Assembly (NCBI GenBank): GCA_023259575.1
Contig: JALRHN010000075.1
Span: forward strand, 1 to 9,928
Length of the DNA stretch: 9,928 bases
DNA from: Candidatus Kapaibacterium sp.
GTDB lineage: Bacteria > Bacteroidota > Ignavibacteria > Kapaibacteriales > UBA961
Direction: 5' to 3'
The notes beneath the pieces are model-generated. The model saw nothing but the letters and a program-made list of their open reading frames with translations, was not told the DNA's origin and ran no database searches. Shown here piece after piece: positions 1-6,644 of the stretch (position 1 is the stretch's first letter; the number at the start of each line of letters is the position of its first letter). The position numbers and the translations under genes were made by a program.

Positions 1-210
1 AAGTTAAAAATGAATCAAAAGAATTCCCACATGCGTTTTTGCTTAATAAGAGTTATGTAAAACATTGATACCTATGGACTTGTAGATAATTGCTGTGGGT
101 ATGTTATTCGATATTGATGCGTAATTATTCTAGGTATTTTAATGATGAACAAAGAGTAGTTAATAACAAAGATGAAAAACAGTTATTCAAACTAAGAAAA
201 AACACTATTT

Positions 211-240
211 TTGCGCATTCAATTATCACAGTAATCTAAT
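211..240 (+). promoter_or_regulatory. Candidate sigma70-like promoter for the CADD gene
   Basis: TTGCGC at 211-216 (3 of 6 consensus bases) is followed after 18 bases by TCTAAT at 235-240 (5 of 6). Transcription from here would start around 247 and leave a leader of only about 10 bases before the ATG at 257. The short leader and the general A/T richness make chance resemblance quite possible. Nothing else regulatory stands out in 1-256. Confidence 0.22.
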
Positions 241-256
241 TTTTTGGAATAGTGCC

Positions 257-946
257 ATGACAAGTCAAGAATTTCTTGAAAAACTCGATGCTATTATAAA
301 TGATCGTCATTTGCTACAGCATCCTTTCTATCAAATGTGGAATACCGGTGATTTATCACTGCAGATGCTACGAGAATATGCTTTTGAATATTATCAACAA
401 GTGCATCATTTCCCTACATATGTAAGTGCAACACATTCAAAGTGTGATGATATCGAGATTCGTCAAATGCTTTTAGAAAATCTTATTGAAGAAGAGCATG
501 GACCGAATAATCATCCTGAATTATGGCGTAGATTTGGTGATGCATTAGGAATTAGCCGTGAAGAGATGATGACTCGTAAATATCTTCCACACACAAAAAA
601 ATCTGTAGAAATCTTAAAAGATTTAGCATCTAGAAATAATCCGGCTGAAGGTTTAGCAGCATTATATGCTTATGAATCACAAATTCCTGAAGTATGCACT
701 ACAAAAATTGAAGGTTTAAAGAATAAATATAATCTTGATAATGAAGATGCATTAGTATTCTTCGAAGTTCACGAGCATGCAGATGAAATTCATAGAGAAG
801 TTACAAGAGAAGCATTAGTACGTTTATGTACAACAAATGAAGATAAGCAAATCGCCTTAGATGCTGCTAGAGAGGCAGCAGATGCATTAAATCTATTATT
901 AGATGGTGTGTATGAAACCTATTGTGTAGAGCGCTTGGCAGCTTAA
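257..946 (+). CDS. CADD-family self-sacrificing para-aminobenzoate synthase (di-metal oxygenase)
   Basis: A 229-residue, all-helical haem-oxygenase-like protein with no signal peptide or membrane segment, therefore cytosolic. It resembles Chlamydia trachomatis CADD (CT610) along its whole length, including HPFY (22-25), HSKCDD (60-65), YAYESQIP (137-144) and HEHADEIH (172-179). Aligned with CT610 as I recall it, the offset is a constant two residues. The di-metal ligands are then Glu79, His86, Glu140, His172, Asp176 and His179. The residues reported as sacrificed to build para-aminobenzoate, Tyr27 and Lys152 of CT610, correspond to Tyr25 and Lys150, and Tyr41 and Tyr139 are also kept. In characterised relatives the protein converts its own tyrosine to para-aminobenzoate with O2, bypassing PabABC for folate synthesis. 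Only a weak GGA precedes the ATG. A strong terminator follows, so it is probably monocistronic. TenA and PqqC are fold relatives but lack this motif set. Confidence 0.9.
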   Translation: MTSQEFLEKLDAIINDRHLLQHPFYQMWNTGDLSLQMLREYAFEYYQQVHHFPTYVSATHSKCDDIEIRQMLLENLIEEEHGPNNHPELWRRFGDALGISREEMMTRKYLPHTKKSVEILKDLASRNNPAEGLAALYAYESQIPEVCTTKIEGLKNKYNLDNEDALVFFEVHEHADEIHREVTREALVRLCTTNEDKQIALDAAREAADALNLLLDGVYETYCVERLAA

Positions 947-965
947 TGATAGAATAGAGAAAGAT

Positions 966-1002
966 ATCCGCTTTGGGAGCACTCGCAAAGCGGATTTTTT
1001 TT
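966..1002 (+). terminator. Rho-independent terminator after the CADD gene
   Basis: A perfect 10-base-pair stem, ATCCGCTTTG (966-975) with CAAAGCGGAT (986-995), encloses a 10-base loop and runs into a tract of eight T (995-1002). It starts 20 bases after the CADD stop codon and separates that gene from the amidotransferase downstream. Confidence 0.92.
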
Positions 1003-1074
1003 GTGATATGGCAGTTTGTGGATAACTTTTTACCTCACAGAGCCATAATTGAGCTGAATGGAGTAGCATAGGCG

Positions 1075-1103
1075 TTGGTGAAGTGTCTTAGCTTTCGTAT
1101 TTT
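1075..1103 (+). promoter_or_regulatory. Candidate sigma70-like promoter for the amidotransferase gene
   Basis: TTGGTG at 1075-1080 (3 of 6 consensus bases) and TATTTT at 1098-1103 (4 of 6) are separated by 17 bases. They sit after the upstream terminator and 26 bases before the ATG at 1130, where a promoter for this gene must lie. The match is modest, and a lineage with a divergent housekeeping sigma factor would use other motifs. Confidence 0.3.
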
Positions 1104-1129
1104 AGGCATCTATTTACATCAAGTATATT

Positions 1130-2029
1130 ATGTGTCGTTTTGTTGCATATATCGGTACGCCAGTTTTGGCAGACGATCTTTTATATAAGCCTAAATACTC
1201 CTTGATTGCAGCTCAGAGCATGAATGCAGGTGAAATGAGTGTTCAGGTTAATGGAGATGGTTTTGGTATTGGTTGGTATGCACCTGATTTAGACAATGAG
1301 CCTTGTGTATTTAGAAGTATTAAACCTGCCTGGAGCGATCAAAATTTACGTCATCTAGCAAAAAAGATTTATTCTCCTGTCATTTTTGCTCATATTCGTG
1401 CAGCTTCCCAAGGGATGTCTGTCGAAGAATATAATTCACATCCATTCTCATATGGTAAATTAACATTCATGCATAATGGTGTTATCGGTGGATTTAAAGA
1501 TATTCGTAGAAAGCTTCTAAGAAGATTAAGAGATACTGCTTATGATGCAATTTTAGGTTCTACGGATTCTGAGCATTTATTTGGATTATTTCTTAATCAT
1601 ATAGCAGATCCTCAAGGTGAAGTTTCATGTGATGAGATGGTTGAAGCAATTCAGAAAGCACTGTTTGATTTAAGTGAATTACTTATTGAATGTAATGTAA
1701 AAGATCATTCTTATATCAATGTTTGCATAACAAATGGTATTAGTTTGATTGCAGTTCGATACACAACAAATCAGAGTGTTCAGCCTGCATCATTATATTA
1801 TATGTATGGCAAAGAATATCATTGCAGGGCAGAACATTGTACTATGGAGCCAGGTAATGGAAAACCATCTGCAATTGTTGTAGCATCAGAGCCATTTACA
1901 TATAAACGATCTGAATGGATGAAAGTAGAGAGAAATTCATTGTTTATCGTTGATGAAACAATGAAACTGAGTTTTAAAAATGTAGATCTTCCAATAGAGC
2001 ATGCATTATTTGAAAATCAGATATTATAA
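1130..2029 (+). CDS. Class II (Ntn-type) glutamine amidotransferase domain protein
   Basis: A 299-residue protein of the YafJ/EgtC-like GATase type 2 group. The start is fixed by chemistry: Cys2, exposed when Met1 is removed, is the N-terminal nucleophile that releases ammonia from glutamine or hydrolyses a gamma-glutamyl amide. Family signatures follow in order: NGDGFGIGWY (41-50), FAHIRAA (86-92), NSHPF (102-106), FMHNG (113-117, oxyanion-hole region) and STDSEHLF (144-151). About 130 further residues complete the Ntn sandwich, and no second synthase domain is attached. Some relatives (EgtC) cleave a gamma-glutamyl group in ergothioneine synthesis, while others such as YafJ have no settled substrate, so none is assigned here. 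No Shine-Dalgarno is visible. It lies between a terminator and nuoL, 51 bases ahead of the latter with no terminator in between, so some read-through into nuoL is possible. Confidence 0.88.
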   Translation: MCRFVAYIGTPVLADDLLYKPKYSLIAAQSMNAGEMSVQVNGDGFGIGWYAPDLDNEPCVFRSIKPAWSDQNLRHLAKKIYSPVIFAHIRAASQGMSVEEYNSHPFSYGKLTFMHNGVIGGFKDIRRKLLRRLRDTAYDAILGSTDSEHLFGLFLNHIADPQGEVSCDEMVEAIQKALFDLSELLIECNVKDHSYINVCITNGISLIAVRYTTNQSVQPASLYYMYGKEYHCRAEHCTMEPGNGKPSAIVVASEPFTYKRSEWMKVERNSLFIVDETMKLSFKNVDLPIEHALFENQIL

Positions 2030-2030
2030 T
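2025..2030 (+). promoter_or_regulatory. Candidate -10 element upstream of nuoL
   Basis: A perfect TATAAT overlaps the amidotransferase stop codon and lies 50 bases before the nuoL ATG, so a start near 2037 would give a leader of about 40 bases. No convincing -35 hexamer sits 17 bases upstream (TGCATT, 2 of 6). In DNA this AT-rich a lone TATAAT is weak evidence, but it is the best candidate for a promoter of the nuo cluster itself. Confidence 0.22.
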
Positions 2031-2080
2031 GTATTAGATTATTATGCTGAATTAACTTTTTACAGTAAGCGAATACGCAT

Positions 2081-4045
2081 ATGGTTGAATTGATTTACTT
2101 AGTACCACTTTTGCCTTTAATTGGTTTTTTTATTATTGGCTTTTTTGGAAAAAAACTCAACAATGAAAAACTTGTTGGTACAATTGCTAGTATGGCTGTT
2201 GGCGGTGCTTTTTTAGTTGCACTTGGCGCTTTTTTACAATTAACAGGCGAATCATCTGAAGCAAGAACCGAGCATATTGTCCGATTATTTACATGGATTC
2301 AAGCTGGTTCTTTTCATATTGATATAGCATATCAAGTAGACCAATTATCAATACTGTATACCTTGATTATCACTGGTATTGGTACATTGATACATATTTA
2401 TTCAGTTGGATATATGCATGGAGACAAAAGCTTTCCACGCTTTTTTGCATATCTGAATTTATTTGTATTCATGATGTTAAACCTAGTATTAGCCAATAAT
2501 TTTGTATTGACATTTCTTGGCTGGGAAGGTGTAGGATTATGTTCATATCTTCTTATTGGGTTTTGGTATGATAGGAAATTCGAAGGTTCTCATATAGTTT
2601 GGACAGGTGATGCAGCAAAAAAGGCATTTATTGTTAATCGTATAGGTGATTTTGGAGTATTGATTGCAATGTTCCTTATTTATATGCGATTTGGTTCTTT
2701 GGAATATTCAACAGTAAATATGGCTGCCGCTGCTGGAGGAATTGATGCTGGGTTAATTACTGCGATTACTTTGCTTTTATTCTTAGGTTGTACCGGAAAA
2801 TCTGCTCAAATTCCTTTGGGGATTTGGTTGCCAGACGCGATGGCAGGTCCAACACCAGTTTCTGCTTTGATTCATGCAGCAACCATGGTAACTGCTGGTA
2901 TATTCCTTATAGCTCGAAATTCAACACTTTTTGCTTTGTCTCATACAACAATGGCAATTATTACTGGTGTTGGTATTACAACAGCCTTAATAGCAGCTAC
3001 AATTGGTATAGTTCAAAATGATATCAAAAAAGTTTTAGCCTATTCTACAGTAAGCCAATTAGGTTTTATGTTCATGGCTTTAGGAGTTGGCGCATATACT
3101 GCTGCCGTATTTCATGTTATGACACATGCATTCTTTAAAGCATTATTATTCCTTGGATCTGGTTCTGTAATTCATGGAATGCACGAAGAACAAGACATAC
3201 AAAAAATGGGTGGATTAAAGAAGTATATGCCTCAAACATATATCACATTCTTATTAGGAACAATTGCAATTTCGGGGATTTTTCCTTTTTCAGGTTTCTT
3301 CTCTAAAGATGAAATATTATGGAATGCATATGCAAATGGAAGCCCAATATTATGGGGTGCTGGTGTTTTAGCAGCATTTTGCACAGCATTTTATATGTTT
3401 AGATTATTATACCTAACATTCTATGGAGAAGAAAGATTTGACCATCACCATGTTCATCCTCATGAATCACCTATAACAATGACATTACCTTTATGGGTTT
3501 TAGCTATTCTGTCTGTTTTTGGTGGCTTATTAGGAATACCTAAAGCCTTGTCTGGTGGTGCCGACATCAATATTCTTGAACATTGGTTAGAGCCAATCTT
3601 TGCAAATGCCAATAGTATTTTAGCTAGTCATCATAGTGATGCACATCATCATTCATTAGCCTTAGAATGGGGCTTAATGGCAGCATCATTAGCTATAGCA
3701 ATAATTGGAATTTCTTATGCGACATCATTGTATAAAAAATCTTCAAATAAACCTGCTGAAATGGCCGCAAAAAATAAAGGAATCTATAATATTCTTTGGA
3801 ATAAATACTTTGTTGATGAGATTTATCATAATGTATTCGTAGCTCCAATATATAAGATATCTTTAGATTTTCTTTGGAAGATAGTAGATGTGCAAATTAT
3901 AGATGGTATCGTAAATGGCAGTGCAAGAGCTATCGCCGTAAGCGCAGAAAATCTTAGAAAGATACAATCAGGTATTGCTCAAAACTATGCTTTAATGATG
4001 TTATTTGGCATAGTAGCTATTATCGCCTGGATGGTTTTTGCATAA
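2081..4045 (+). CDS. nuoL: NADH-quinone oxidoreductase subunit L (complex I)
   Basis: A 654-residue polytopic inner-membrane protein, the distal antiporter-like subunit of complex I, which pumps protons as NADH is oxidised by quinone. Key pump residues are in place: Glu149 in GWEGVGLCSYLLIGFW, Lys240 in GKSAQIPLGIWLPDA, His265 in HAATMV, Lys353 in HAFFKALLFLGSG and Lys410-Asp411 in FFSKDEIL. The C-terminal part (about 565-654) has the long amphipathic lateral helix, with NKYFVDEIY at 574-582, and a final membrane anchor. Those features distinguish complex I NuoL from Mrp antiporter or hydrogenase homologues. Two histidine-rich loops (455-461 and 518-524) lie outside the core and also occur in other NuoL proteins. 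No clear Shine-Dalgarno precedes the ATG. The stop codon overlaps the ribosome-binding site of the next gene. nuoK, its usual upstream neighbour, is absent from the window. Confidence 0.97.
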   Translation: MVELIYLVPLLPLIGFFIIGFFGKKLNNEKLVGTIASMAVGGAFLVALGAFLQLTGESSEARTEHIVRLFTWIQAGSFHIDIAYQVDQLSILYTLIITGIGTLIHIYSVGYMHGDKSFPRFFAYLNLFVFMMLNLVLANNFVLTFLGWEGVGLCSYLLIGFWYDRKFEGSHIVWTGDAAKKAFIVNRIGDFGVLIAMFLIYMRFGSLEYSTVNMAAAAGGIDAGLITAITLLLFLGCTGKSAQIPLGIWLPDAMAGPTPVSALIHAATMVTAGIFLIARNSTLFALSHTTMAIITGVGITTALIAATIGIVQNDIKKVLAYSTVSQLGFMFMALGVGAYTAAVFHVMTHAFFKALLFLGSGSVIHGMHEEQDIQKMGGLKKYMPQTYITFLLGTIAISGIFPFSGFFSKDEILWNAYANGSPILWGAGVLAAFCTAFYMFRLLYLTFYGEERFDHHHVHPHESPITMTLPLWVLAILSVFGGLLGIPKALSGGADINILEHWLEPIFANANSILASHHSDAHHHSLALEWGLMAASLAIAIIGISYATSLYKKSSNKPAEMAAKNKGIYNILWNKYFVDEIYHNVFVAPIYKISLDFLWKIVDVQIIDGIVNGSARAIAVSAENLRKIQSGIAQNYALMMLFGIVAIIAWMVFA

Positions 4046-4047
4046 GG
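4044..4047 (+). promoter_or_regulatory. Shine-Dalgarno that decides the DUF420 start
   Basis: AAGG ends 8 bases before the ATG at 4056 and overlaps the nuoL TAA (4043-4045). This supports the ATG over the TTG at 4038 inside nuoL, and it suggests translational coupling between the two genes. Confidence 0.6.
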
Positions 4048-4055
4048 CATATAAT

Positions 4056-4631
4056 ATGAACAATACTCATCCTAATAATCAAGATATCGTGCAATCGATG
4101 AATGAATCATCATTATCTGTATTGGTGTATTCACTTACGATAGTGGTTGTACTATTGGTATCATTTATGCTGTATTTTCCACAAGCATTAGCAATTGGAT
4201 CATTAGATGTTTCTAGTCTGCCTAAGCTTAATGCATTCCTGAACGGATCATGCAGTGTATTATTAATGCTAGGTGTCTATTTCATCAAGAATAAAAAAAG
4301 ACAAGCACATAAAACAGTAATGTTAAGTGCATTTACATTGTCAGTAATCTTTTTATTGTCTTATGTCTTATATCATTCACAAGCGCCAGCTACACATTAT
4401 GGCGGTGAAGGTATAATGAAGATAATATACTTTTTCATATTGATAACACATATAATATTGGCTGCTTGTATAGTTCCTTTAGCATTATTTACATTACTCC
4501 GGGCATGGAGAAGTGAGTTTATAAAGCATAAGGCAATTGCTAAGTGGACATTTCCCATATGGTTATATGTAACGATAACAGGCGTAATCGTATATTTTAT
4601 GATTTCCCCATATTATCAAGTTAAGCCTTAA
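4056..4631 (+). CDS. DUF420 membrane protein (CtaM/YozB-like, oxidase-associated)
   Basis: A 191-residue inner-membrane protein with about five membrane segments, near residues 20-42, 58-77, 86-107, 122-148 and 164-184. The DUF420 pattern is clear: NAFLNG (59-64), RQAHK (82-86), LSYVLYH (101-107), GGEG (116-119), ITHIILA (130-136) and WTFPIWLYVTITGVIVY (164-180). His85, His107, His132 and His158 fall at membrane-helix ends or inside helices and could bind haem or copper; that is inference. The Firmicutes relatives CtaM and YozB are needed for haem-copper oxidase activity, so the likely role is in maturing a terminal oxidase. I chose the ATG at 4056 over the TTG at 4038 because of the AAGG eight bases upstream. 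Its place between nuoL and nuoM is unusual and ties it to the same transcript. It is not a complex I subunit as far as the family is known. Confidence 0.87.
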   Translation: MNNTHPNNQDIVQSMNESSLSVLVYSLTIVVVLLVSFMLYFPQALAIGSLDVSSLPKLNAFLNGSCSVLLMLGVYFIKNKKRQAHKTVMLSAFTLSVIFLLSYVLYHSQAPATHYGGEGIMKIIYFFILITHIILAACIVPLALFTLLRAWRSEFIKHKAIAKWTFPIWLYVTITGVIVYFMISPYYQVKP

Positions 4632-4712
4632 GCATAGTAATATGCATATATAATTTAGAGTAAAAGCCGCAAGGCATTTTGATATCATTTGTCAGTTCCT
4701 AAGAGTGACACA

Positions 4713-6314
4713 ATGCCACATACCGAATCAGCTGGAATGTTATTATTAACATTACTATTACCATTATTTGGATTTATAGCGGTGCTATTTATTGATAAAG
4801 CACAAGAAAAAGCTATACGTTTTACTACAATGATGATATCCTTGCTAACCTTTGGGTTTTCATTGCCCTTATGGTTTTCTTTCAATAATTCTATTGATGG
4901 ATTTCAGTTCTATACAAATATTCCTTGGATATCTTCTATAGATTCAGGCTTTAGAATTGGCATTGATGGGATGTCTTTATTATTAGTATTGCTCACAACA
5001 TTCATTATGCCAATAGCATTACTTTCATCCTTTGAACCAATTAAGAAAAGAGTAAAAGAATATTATGCAATGATGCTTCTACTAGAATTGGGGATGCTGG
5101 GTGTATTTGTATCATTAGATACGATGGTATTCTATGTTTTCTGGGAATTAATCTTAATACCTATGTATTTCTTGATAGGTATTTGGGGCGGCAAAGATAG
5201 AATCTATGCAGCTGTAAAGTTCTTTCTATATACTTTAGTTGGCTCATTATTAATGCTCTTAGCTATTGTATGGTTGGGATTATATGCAAAAGGTTTACCT
5301 GGCGGACATTTTACAACAGACTTTTTAGTATTAAAAGAAATTGCCCCTTCGATACCAATGGATATCCAAATTTGGCTGTTCTTAGCATTTGCACTTTCAT
5401 TCTGTATAAAAGTACCATTAATGCCATTCCATACATGGTTGCCTGATGCCCACGTACAAGCACCAACAGCAGGATCTGTTATACTTGCAGGGGTACTTCT
5501 TAAGATGGGTACATATGGATTAATTCGCTTTAATGTAGAATTATTTCCAATGGCAATGCATCAATTTGCAGCACCAATAGCATGGTTGTCTGTAGCAGGA
5601 ATAATCTATGGTGCATTAGTTGCTATGGTTCAAACAGATATTAAAAAACTTGTAGCATATTCTTCGGTAAGTCATCTAGGTTTTGTGGTTTTGGGTATTG
5701 CGTCTATGACACCAGAGGGGCTTCAAGGAGCAATTATACAAATGGTTAATCATGGATTATCTACAGGTATGTTGTTCTTATGTGTTGGAGCATTATATGA
5801 AAGACGTCACACTAGAGAAATATCTGAATTTGGTGGAATAACTAAAGTAATGCCCAAATTTGCTGTTTTATTTGTTATTGCAATGCTTGCATCAGTTGGA
5901 TTACCGGGCCTTAATGGTTTTATAGGTGAATATCTAACATTGTTTGGCGCATTCCAATCTCCTTTCTTGAATAATCCATGGTTTAGCATTTTAAGTTCTT
6001 CAGGAGTAATCTTTGCTGCTGTGTATTTATTATGGATGTTCCAAAGAGTAATGTTTGGGACAAATGATAATCCATCTAATCATTCATTGAAAGATTTACA
6101 TAGAAGTGAATATTGGCAATTAGTGCCTATGGTTATATTTATCGTATGGATTGGTATATATCCATCAACCTTTATGTCTAAATCAGAACTTTATGTTCAA
6201 ACATTAATTGGTAAAGTTGAAAAAAAGGTATTTGGCACAAGCAAATATCCTTTAATAAAAGCGGCAACAGCAGTAGAATCTGGAACTTCTCATGAAGTTC
6301 ATGGCGGACATTAA
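4713..6314 (+). CDS. nuoM: NADH-quinone oxidoreductase subunit M (complex I)
   Basis: A 533-residue, roughly 14-helix inner-membrane proton-pumping subunit of complex I. Counting from the ATG at 4713, Glu145 (FWELILIPMYFLIGIWGG), Lys233 (CIKVPLMPFHTWLPDAH), Lys264 (LLKMGTYGLIRF) and Glu406 (GFIGEYL) fall within one residue of E. coli NuoM Glu144, Lys234, Lys265 and Glu407. A TTG at 4689 would add eight residues (541 in all), but it has only an AAGG 14 bases upstream. The ATG has a weak AAGAG about seven bases ahead, and its residue register fits better. After the last membrane helix the protein carries an extra polar tail of about 35 residues ending in HEVHGGH, making it longer than the 509-residue E. 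coli protein. It follows the DUF420 gene by about 80 bases with no terminator and precedes orf86 by 29 bases. Confidence 0.97.
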   Translation: MPHTESAGMLLLTLLLPLFGFIAVLFIDKAQEKAIRFTTMMISLLTFGFSLPLWFSFNNSIDGFQFYTNIPWISSIDSGFRIGIDGMSLLLVLLTTFIMPIALLSSFEPIKKRVKEYYAMMLLLELGMLGVFVSLDTMVFYVFWELILIPMYFLIGIWGGKDRIYAAVKFFLYTLVGSLLMLLAIVWLGLYAKGLPGGHFTTDFLVLKEIAPSIPMDIQIWLFLAFALSFCIKVPLMPFHTWLPDAHVQAPTAGSVILAGVLLKMGTYGLIRFNVELFPMAMHQFAAPIAWLSVAGIIYGALVAMVQTDIKKLVAYSSVSHLGFVVLGIASMTPEGLQGAIIQMVNHGLSTGMLFLCVGALYERRHTREISEFGGITKVMPKFAVLFVIAMLASVGLPGLNGFIGEYLTLFGAFQSPFLNNPWFSILSSSGVIFAAVYLLWMFQRVMFGTNDNPSNHSLKDLHRSEYWQLVPMVIFIVWIGIYPSTFMSKSELYVQTLIGKVEKKVFGTSKYPLIKAATAVESGTSHEVHGGH

Positions 6315-6330
6315 TAATGAATTTTCAGTG

Positions 6331-6335
6331 AAGGA
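6331..6335 (+). promoter_or_regulatory. Ribosome-binding site of orf86
   Basis: AAGGA is placed 8 bases before the ATG at 6344. The surrounding leader, from GAATTT at about 6320 to the start codon, closely resembles the leader of nuoN. Confidence 0.7.
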
Positions 6336-6343
6336 TACATCTA

Positions 6344-6604
6344 ATGGCTAATCTATTAAGAAAAATCTTCGAAAAACCTTATGACTGGAAAAAGAATGGT
6401 CATGATATCACAAATCAATGGAAATCTCTGAAAGTTGGAGATACTGTTGAATTTGCTATGACTGTTACCGAAGATATAGTGTATACAATAGAACACATAT
6501 ATGCTGAATCAGCAGAAGCTTCTATTAGAGTACAATCTAAAGATGGAAGTGCCGGCCAGACATTTCGTGTAGGTTTGGTTATGTTGCGTCCACTTTCAAA
6601 ATAA
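6344..6604 (+). CDS. Small conserved-looking hypothetical protein between nuoM and nuoN
   Basis: An 86-residue soluble protein that I do not recognise. It has no signal peptide, no membrane helix and no cysteine. The first 16 residues (LLRKIFEKPYDW at 4-15) are basic and aromatic and could form an amphipathic helix that touches the membrane. Residues 31-85 alternate in a beta-strand manner, VGDTVEFAMTVTEDIVYTIE followed by strands around 59-64 and 72-83, suggesting a small barrel or SH3-like fold; this is inference. A good Shine-Dalgarno, 29- and 40-base gaps to nuoM and nuoN, and codon use like its neighbours argue that it is a real gene of the operon. Possible roles are an accessory or assembly factor of complex I, or an unrelated passenger; the sequence does not decide. 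Confidence 0.8.
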   Translation: MANLLRKIFEKPYDWKKNGHDITNQWKSLKVGDTVEFAMTVTEDIVYTIEHIYAESAEASIRVQSKDGSAGQTFRVGLVMLRPLSK

Positions 6605-6631
6605 GACCAGAAAACAAAAGAGAATTTAATC

Positions 6632-6636
6632 AAGGA
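6632..6636 (+). promoter_or_regulatory. Ribosome-binding site of nuoN
   Basis: AAGGA is placed 8 bases before the ATG at 6645, the same spacing as before orf86. Confidence 0.7.
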
Positions 6637-6644
6637 ATACATTA

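Noticed and set aside
3..68. Short open stretch from the window edge to a TGA at 66-68 that could be the tail of an upstream gene
   Set aside because: It is only 21 codons with no recognisable motif, and another frame is also open over the same bases, so coding cannot be supported.
257..946. CADD gene product as TenA thiaminase or PqqC
   Set aside because: The fold is shared, but the HPFY, YESQIP and HExADxxH motifs and metal ligands follow CADD, and there are no thiamine or PQQ genes nearby.
1130..2029. Amidotransferase as a PabA-like partner of the CADD protein in para-aminobenzoate synthesis
   Set aside because: PabA is a class I (triad) amidotransferase, CADD takes its nitrogen from its own lysine, and a strong terminator separates the two genes.
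2788..3021. 77-codon open frame inside nuoL
   Set aside because: It is out of frame within the conserved pump region of nuoL, rich in Asn, Tyr and Ser, and has no family resemblance; a shadow of nuoL.
4038..4055. TTG start for the DUF420 protein, overlapping nuoL
   Set aside because: The ATG at 4056 has AAGG at the right distance and the six extra residues match nothing in the family.
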